The notes below the pieces were generated by a model. That model was given only the letters and a program-made list of their open reading frames with translations. It did not search any database and was not told the DNA's origin. Source: Muscardinus avellanarius (Eukaryota; Chordata; Mammalia; Rodentia; Gliridae). From it: a DNA stretch of 64,000 bases. The stretch covers positions 107,996,235 through 108,060,234 of the forward strand of contig OY726559.1 in NCBI GenBank assembly GCA_963383645.1. Direction: 5' to 3'. Both the position numbers and the translations under genes were made by a program. Position 1 is the first letter of the stretch. Every line of letters starts with the position of its first letter. Below, piece after piece: positions 59,944-64,000 of the stretch.

Positions 59944-60126
59944 TTGGTGGTACTGGGGTTCCTGGAAGCCCTTCTACCTCCGGGCTACACTCCCAGACCT
60001 ATTTTTTATATTTTTATTTGGAAACAGGGTCTCTTAAGCCAGCACAGCTGGCTTCGAACCGGTGCAATCCTCCTGTCTCTGCCTCTCAAGAGCGGGGATT
60101 ACAAGCGTGCTCCACCACGCCCAGCC
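59944..60126 (-). mobile_element. Young short-form B1-dID SINE with target duplication
   Basis: Short subfamily minus copy. CATAATTTTCTTAAT is present at about 59893 and 60125. Confidence 0.92.
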
Positions 60127-60230
60127 ATAATTTTCTTAATTTTAATGACTGTACACAAAAGCAACTCAAAATCCTCAACTTGTTGATTATGTCAAAAGAT
60201 AACATTGGTCACTCACTCAAGAGAGCTTCT

Positions 60231-60440
60231 GGCCAGGCATGATAGCTCACGCTTGTAATCCCAGCATTCGGGAGGCGGAGACTGGAGGATCACGGTTCCA
60301 GGACAGCCTCAGCTACTTAGTGAGGCCCTTCACAACTCAGTGAGATCCTGTTTCAAAAATAAAGAGACTATAAAATTAGGGCTGGAGGTGTAGCTCGAAG
60401 GTACAATGCCCCTGGTTTCCATCCCCAGTACTAAAAAACA
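60231..60440 (+). mobile_element. B1-dID SINE with target duplication
   Basis: Plus copy; AGAGAGCTTCTG on both sides (about 60221 and 60492), with the tail extended to AAC and GA repeats. Confidence 0.85.
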
Positions 60441-60467
60441 AAAAAACAAACAACAACAACAACAACA

Positions 60468-60476
<9 letters not shown>

Positions 60477-60499
<23 letters not shown>
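60477..60499. repeat. (GA)n microsatellite
   Basis: Short GA run at the end of a SINE tail. Confidence 0.88.
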
Positions 60500-60639
60500 C
60501 TTCTGTCTTTAATCCCAAGTGGATAGAATACATCAAACATAGGCTGCCTAGTAGCTGTGAAATATTTTCAACTTTGGTGTAGTCATGGGAAGCAATGATT
60601 TTAATCAAAGGCTTCAAGATTTCTTATAAAGTTCTGCCG

Positions 60640-60815
60640 TGCCGGGAGTGGTGGCACATGCCTGTAATCTCAGTACTTGAGAGGCTGAGATAGGAGGATC
60701 ACAGGTTCTAGGCCAGCCTCAGCAACTTAATGAGTTCGTGTTTCAAAGTTGGAGGTGTAGTGCAGAGTTAGAATGCCTATGGGCTCAAACACTACTACTA
60801 ATTTTTTAAAATTAA
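60640..60815 (+). mobile_element. B1-dID SINE
   Basis: Old plus copy. Confidence 0.78.
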
Positions 60816-60894
60816 AAAAAAAAGTGTCTGCTGTATCCAGCTGTACCATCAATTGTTCAAAAATCACATTTGTTTTTTGTTTTATTTTTTATTT

Positions 60895-61050
60895 ACTTTT
60901 TTGGTACTGGGGTTCTACTTCTGGGGTACACCCCCAAACCTCCAAACCATTTTTTACTTTGTTGTAACAGGTTTTACTAAATTGCCAAGGCTAGTCTTAA
61001 ACCTATGCTTCTCCTGTCTCAGCTTCCCAAGTACTGGGATCATAGTTGTG
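60895..61050 (-). mobile_element. B1-dID SINE
   Basis: Old minus copy with a shortened ID half. Confidence 0.75.
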
Positions 61051-61136
61051 GGCATTTGTTTTAGCTATGGTCAAGGGAAACATCTGGCTGATCAAGCACC
61101 ATGTCTTTCTTTCTTTTTTTTTTAAGACAAGGGTCT

Positions 61137-61358
61137 TGCTGGGCATGGTGGCGCACACTTGTAAACCCAGCATTTGGAAGGCTGAGACAGGTGGATTGCG
61201 GTTTGAGGACAGCATCAGTTACTACTTAGAGAAGCCCTTTGCAACTCAGTGAGATGCTGTTTCAAAATAAAGACTAAAAAATAGGGCTGGGGGCATAGCT
61301 TGGAGGTAGAATACCCCTGGGTTCCATCCCTAGTACTGAAAAAAAAAAAAAAAAAACA
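61137..61358 (+). mobile_element. B1-dID SINE
   Basis: Full-length plus copy with an A tail, followed by an old B1-like minus piece at 61366-61445 that it seems to have entered. Confidence 0.82.
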
Positions 61359-62088
61359 AGAAGTTCTTGGGGATGGTCTTGAACCTGTGGGCTGGAGCAA
61401 TCCTCCTACCTCAGCCTCCCAAGTAGCTGAGACCATGGGTGTGCAACACCCCACCTGTGCAACACCCCTCCTGGCAGCTACCATGTTTACTGGTAGCAAG
61501 AATGGCATTTCATCATGGCAATAACATAACCAGCTAATTGGGATAGATATCTTTTCCTGTAAGTCAATTTATTTTAATTGGGTCTAGATTAAGAATACTA
61601 TTTAATCCTCTTGCACCTTAGTGCTCTGCTAATGTTTCTCAAGTTTGTCATTGCATGGCCTATTTCAATTCTAGGCTCCTCAAATATGTCTTCAATGTTT
61701 TCTCCCAAATATCTCTATTGCCTATTAAGAATTTAATCGTTGAAATAGAGGCGACCTGGTGAAGAAAAAGCACTTTAGCCCTGGGTGGACCTGGAGGCAG
61801 GCACTCCTTGGAAGAGTTTGGCCATGCTCAGCATCATTTAGCCAGTCAGCTCTGTCCTCCTGAAGGTAAGGAGAGCCCTGGACTGTTGAGAAACGCTCAT
61901 ACAGCACTGAGAAAAAAAGGTTCATTTCTTCTTAGAAATGAAAATGAATGCTCGGACCCAAGCATCTGTATTGGGAATAGAAAGTCATTACAAGAGAAGG
62001 CCGGTCTTACATTACTTGCAAATGAGAAACAATATGCAGGCCAGCAGTCAAAACTCAAGAAAAAAGTTATTTGTAAAAAGGAAGAAAA

Positions 62089-62272
62089 AGCTAGACGAAG
62101 TGGCACCTGTCTGTAATCCCACTACTTGAGAGGATGAGACAAGAGGATCACGGGTTCAAGACCAGCCTCAGCAACTTAGTGAAATTCTCAACAACTTAAA
62201 AACATCCTGTTTCAAAGGCTGGGGGGTGTAGCTTGGAGGCAGAATGCCTCTGGGTCAATCCCCATATCACAC
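62089..62272 (+). mobile_element. B1-dID SINE
   Basis: Plus copy with a deletion in the linker. Confidence 0.8.
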
Positions 62273-62409
62273 ACGAAATCAAAAGCAAAATAAGAAAAAG
62301 AAAAGGAAGAAAAGGGAGTGACTAATCCATTAGACTCTGAGTTTATTAAAGACATCTATGATAGTTACTTAATATACTGCAGTCTGGTGAAAGAGTTTAA
62401 AAGCAATAC

Positions 62410-62640
62410 ATTTAATTTTAAAGGTAATTTTATTGGTACATTGTAATTATACATAACTAGGTGCAAAATGATACAAACATACATGTTACACAGCACTTGG
62501 TGTGTTCCCTCCACATCCTACCTCTTCCCCACACATATTAGTGAGACTGTTGGTGACACCTTCACACATGGACATAGCATTATTTAAACTACTTTCTTCA
62601 TCAGTCCTTCTTTTAAAGAGGTTGTCTACAGGCTTATTTA
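62410..62640 (-). mobile_element. Dispersed repeat, likely L1 3'-end derived
   Basis: Second copy of the repeat seen at 47785-48000, in the same orientation, starting near TTTTATTGGTACATTGTAAT. Confidence 0.5.
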
Positions 62641-62809
62641 AGCCATTTCCACATTTTGAGAGTTAGGCATCTATTTTCCCCACATGTCCTTTGCTAGCCT
62701 TTGATTATGTGATAAAATACGTCTGCAGGTGTGTTTTCTTATGCCCTGGCTCCTTCATGTACCTCGCCTCGTTTGAGGGAGGCAGGGATCAATGGCATCA
62801 CTCTTCTCA

Positions 62810-63115
62810 GGGAAGGACACTGCAAGGCTAAATATCTCTCACAAGGTCACAGGCAGGTGGTTAGACCTGCGCCCTCACACAGACTCCAAGTTCTGCGGTC
62901 CTTCCGCCACACTGGGCTGCTTCCAAGGAGAACTTCTGGACTTCAAGACTGGCCTGGCCTTTGGGTACCCCACATCAACCCATCCCCCAACAGGCTCTTC
63001 GGAAGGAAAAGGTGTGCTGCAGAGATGCAAATCACACAGCCAAGAGCACACTGCCAGTGGCACGGCTGGGATGAGGATGCAGAGCATGGCCCTCTACCCG
63101 CCAGAGCACACTGTG
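62810..63115 (-). mobile_element. MIR-like elements (two)
   Basis: Reversed MIR core blocks (CACAAGGTCACAGGCAGGTGG near 62839, then CACAGCCAAGAGCACACTGCC near 63034) suggest two worn MIRs. Confidence 0.5.
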
Positions 63116-63134
63116 CTTCTTCCCAGGAACAATG

Positions 63135-63945
63135 ATTACTGAATGTGTCTCCTCCAAATTCATGCTGAAACGAAATCCCATTGCAGTGACGCTAATGCCG
63201 GAGCCAGCCGGCAAGAGTATGGGTTCTGAAGAGAGGCGTGAGGAGGAAGAATTTTTAATTCTAACGTGGGGGAGCCTCCAGCCTATTATCTCTATTGGCC
63301 GACCCCTGTTCTTGGGTCAATATTTCCTACTGGTTGACGACTATGCCTGGGTCAGTATTCTCTATTGCGCCGATGCTCCTGGCCGACGCCTACTTCTGGG
63401 TCAATCTCATCTTTATTGCGCCAACGCCAACTTGGTTTTTCCAGAGGTATTTATACACAGCCACAGGTCAATCAACATTCTCATGCCATCACCACCGGAA
63501 TACAATACAGACCAATCCAAAGCACATACATTACAGGTAGATTAATCAATAACCTCGTGCCATCACCACCTGATCTTCTCCCCAAACCTTGTTGACTCTA
63601 GGCGAAGGACAGTCAGCTGAGTCAGAGAGACTCTAATCTAGGGGAAAGCCTTAATGGCTCCCCACACACTAAGAAGTTCGGCCGTTGGTGAAGTGACTAG
63701 AATTAATGCCCTTATAAAAAAGGCTTCCGAGACAGTTCGCTCTCTCTTGCCCTCTGTCCCTATGCCTGAGGACACAGTGTCCCTCCCCTCTGGAGGCTGA
63801 AGCAAAAGGGACCATCCTGGAAGCAGAGAGCAGCCCTCACCTGACACCAGTGCAGGTGCCTTCACCACGACTTCTAGCTTCCAGAACTCTAAGAAAACTC
63901 ATTTTTTTATTACCTAGTCTATGTCGTTTTGTAATAGCAGCAAGC
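63135..63945 (+). mobile_element. MaLR LTR split by a solo LTR
   Basis: Left part: GTGTCTCCTCCAAATTCATG with GAAACGAAATCCC. Right part resumes with GAATTAATGCCCTTATAAAA, GAGGACACAGTGTCC, CCTCACCTGACACC and ends at GTAATAGCAGC. Both fit one plus-strand MaLR LTR. The window's last bases (63974 on) begin again with a CAGCCTCCAGAAATGTAAGA motif, hinting at a partial duplicate. Confidence 0.75.
63196..63666 (-). mobile_element. ERVK-like (class II) solo LTR
   Basis: A 471-base unit with TG...CA ends that reads on the minus strand as an LTR: TGTGGGGAGCC start (IAP-like), a TATAAATACC box near 63447-63456, an AATAAA signal near 63413-63418, then R/U5. Six-base target sites CGCTAA (63190-63195) and CACTAA (63667-63672) flank it. 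No viral genes are present. Old endogenous copy. Confidence 0.72.
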
Positions 63946-64000
63946 TTGTACATTTGTAATGTACAAACATCTTGGGCTCTCAGCCTCCAGAAATGTAAGA

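Larger units (their letters stand above)
55586..64000 (-). other. WARS2: WARS2 intron 1 (partial)
   Basis: No exon 1 candidate with a splice donor and targeting peptide was found to the right edge, and no CpG island is present. It holds SINEs, L1 minus pieces, MIRs and, at the end, nested LTRs. Unique stretches with nothing recognised: 56000-56530, 56720-56960, 58350-59890 (with a CA run at 58682-58716), 61450-62085 and 62640-62800. Confidence 0.8.

Noticed and set aside
55586..64000. Search for WARS2 exon 1 in the right part
   Set aside because: No frame with a targeting peptide ending at a donor in phase 0, and no CpG-rich promoter; exon 1 is assumed to be outside.

Overview
The window is mammalian nuclear DNA, almost certainly from a squirrel-family rodent (ground squirrel or marmot type). 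Genes are split by long introns, and about 80 copies of one SINE dominate the sequence. This SINE has a B1 (7SL-like) head joined to a tRNA-derived ID tail (B1-dID type), which is characteristic of Sciuridae and relatives. Ancient mammalian repeats (L2, MIR, MaLR LTRs, MER5, Tigger), L1 pieces and many microsatellites fill much of the rest. I found no bacterial, viral or otherwise exotic gene system.

The one real protein-coding gene is WARS2, mitochondrial tryptophanyl-tRNA synthetase, on the minus strand. Five coding exons (2 to 6 by the human scheme) lie at 55328-55585, 34042-34122, 31629-31714, 22529-22647 and 20293-20741. All splice sites and phases join cleanly to give 330 residues, which is the human 360-residue protein minus its 30-residue exon 1. 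Exon 1, the promoter and the mitochondrial targeting signal were not found and should lie beyond the right edge. A poly(A) signal sits about 55 bases past the stop codon.

Layout: 1-1010 is a CpG island that, by synteny with human and mouse, probably belongs to the 5' region of TBX15. 1011-20214 is intergenic and holds an RPL7L1 processed pseudogene (3990-4684), a long L2 LINE broken up by SINEs (about 8170-10870), several MaLR LTRs and many SINEs. 20215-55585 is WARS2 exons 6 to 2 with their introns. Intron 4 holds MIR, MaLR and a Tigger DNA transposon. Intron 2 (21 kb) holds a CCDC90B processed pseudogene (36438-37745), a repeat-free block at 34915-36060, a young truncated L1 insertion and L1 3' ends. 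55586-64000 is part of intron 1 and ends in a MaLR LTR that carries a nested ERVK-like solo LTR (63196-63666).

The most interesting observations are four. First, a SINE segment inside the CCDC90B pseudogene has ends that match the usual exonisation splice sites, suggesting a copied SINE exon. Second, a solo LTR has a decayed 6-bp target duplication. Third, a young SINE subfamily has a diagnostic internal deletion. Fourth, the repeat-free intron 2 block is a candidate regulatory element.
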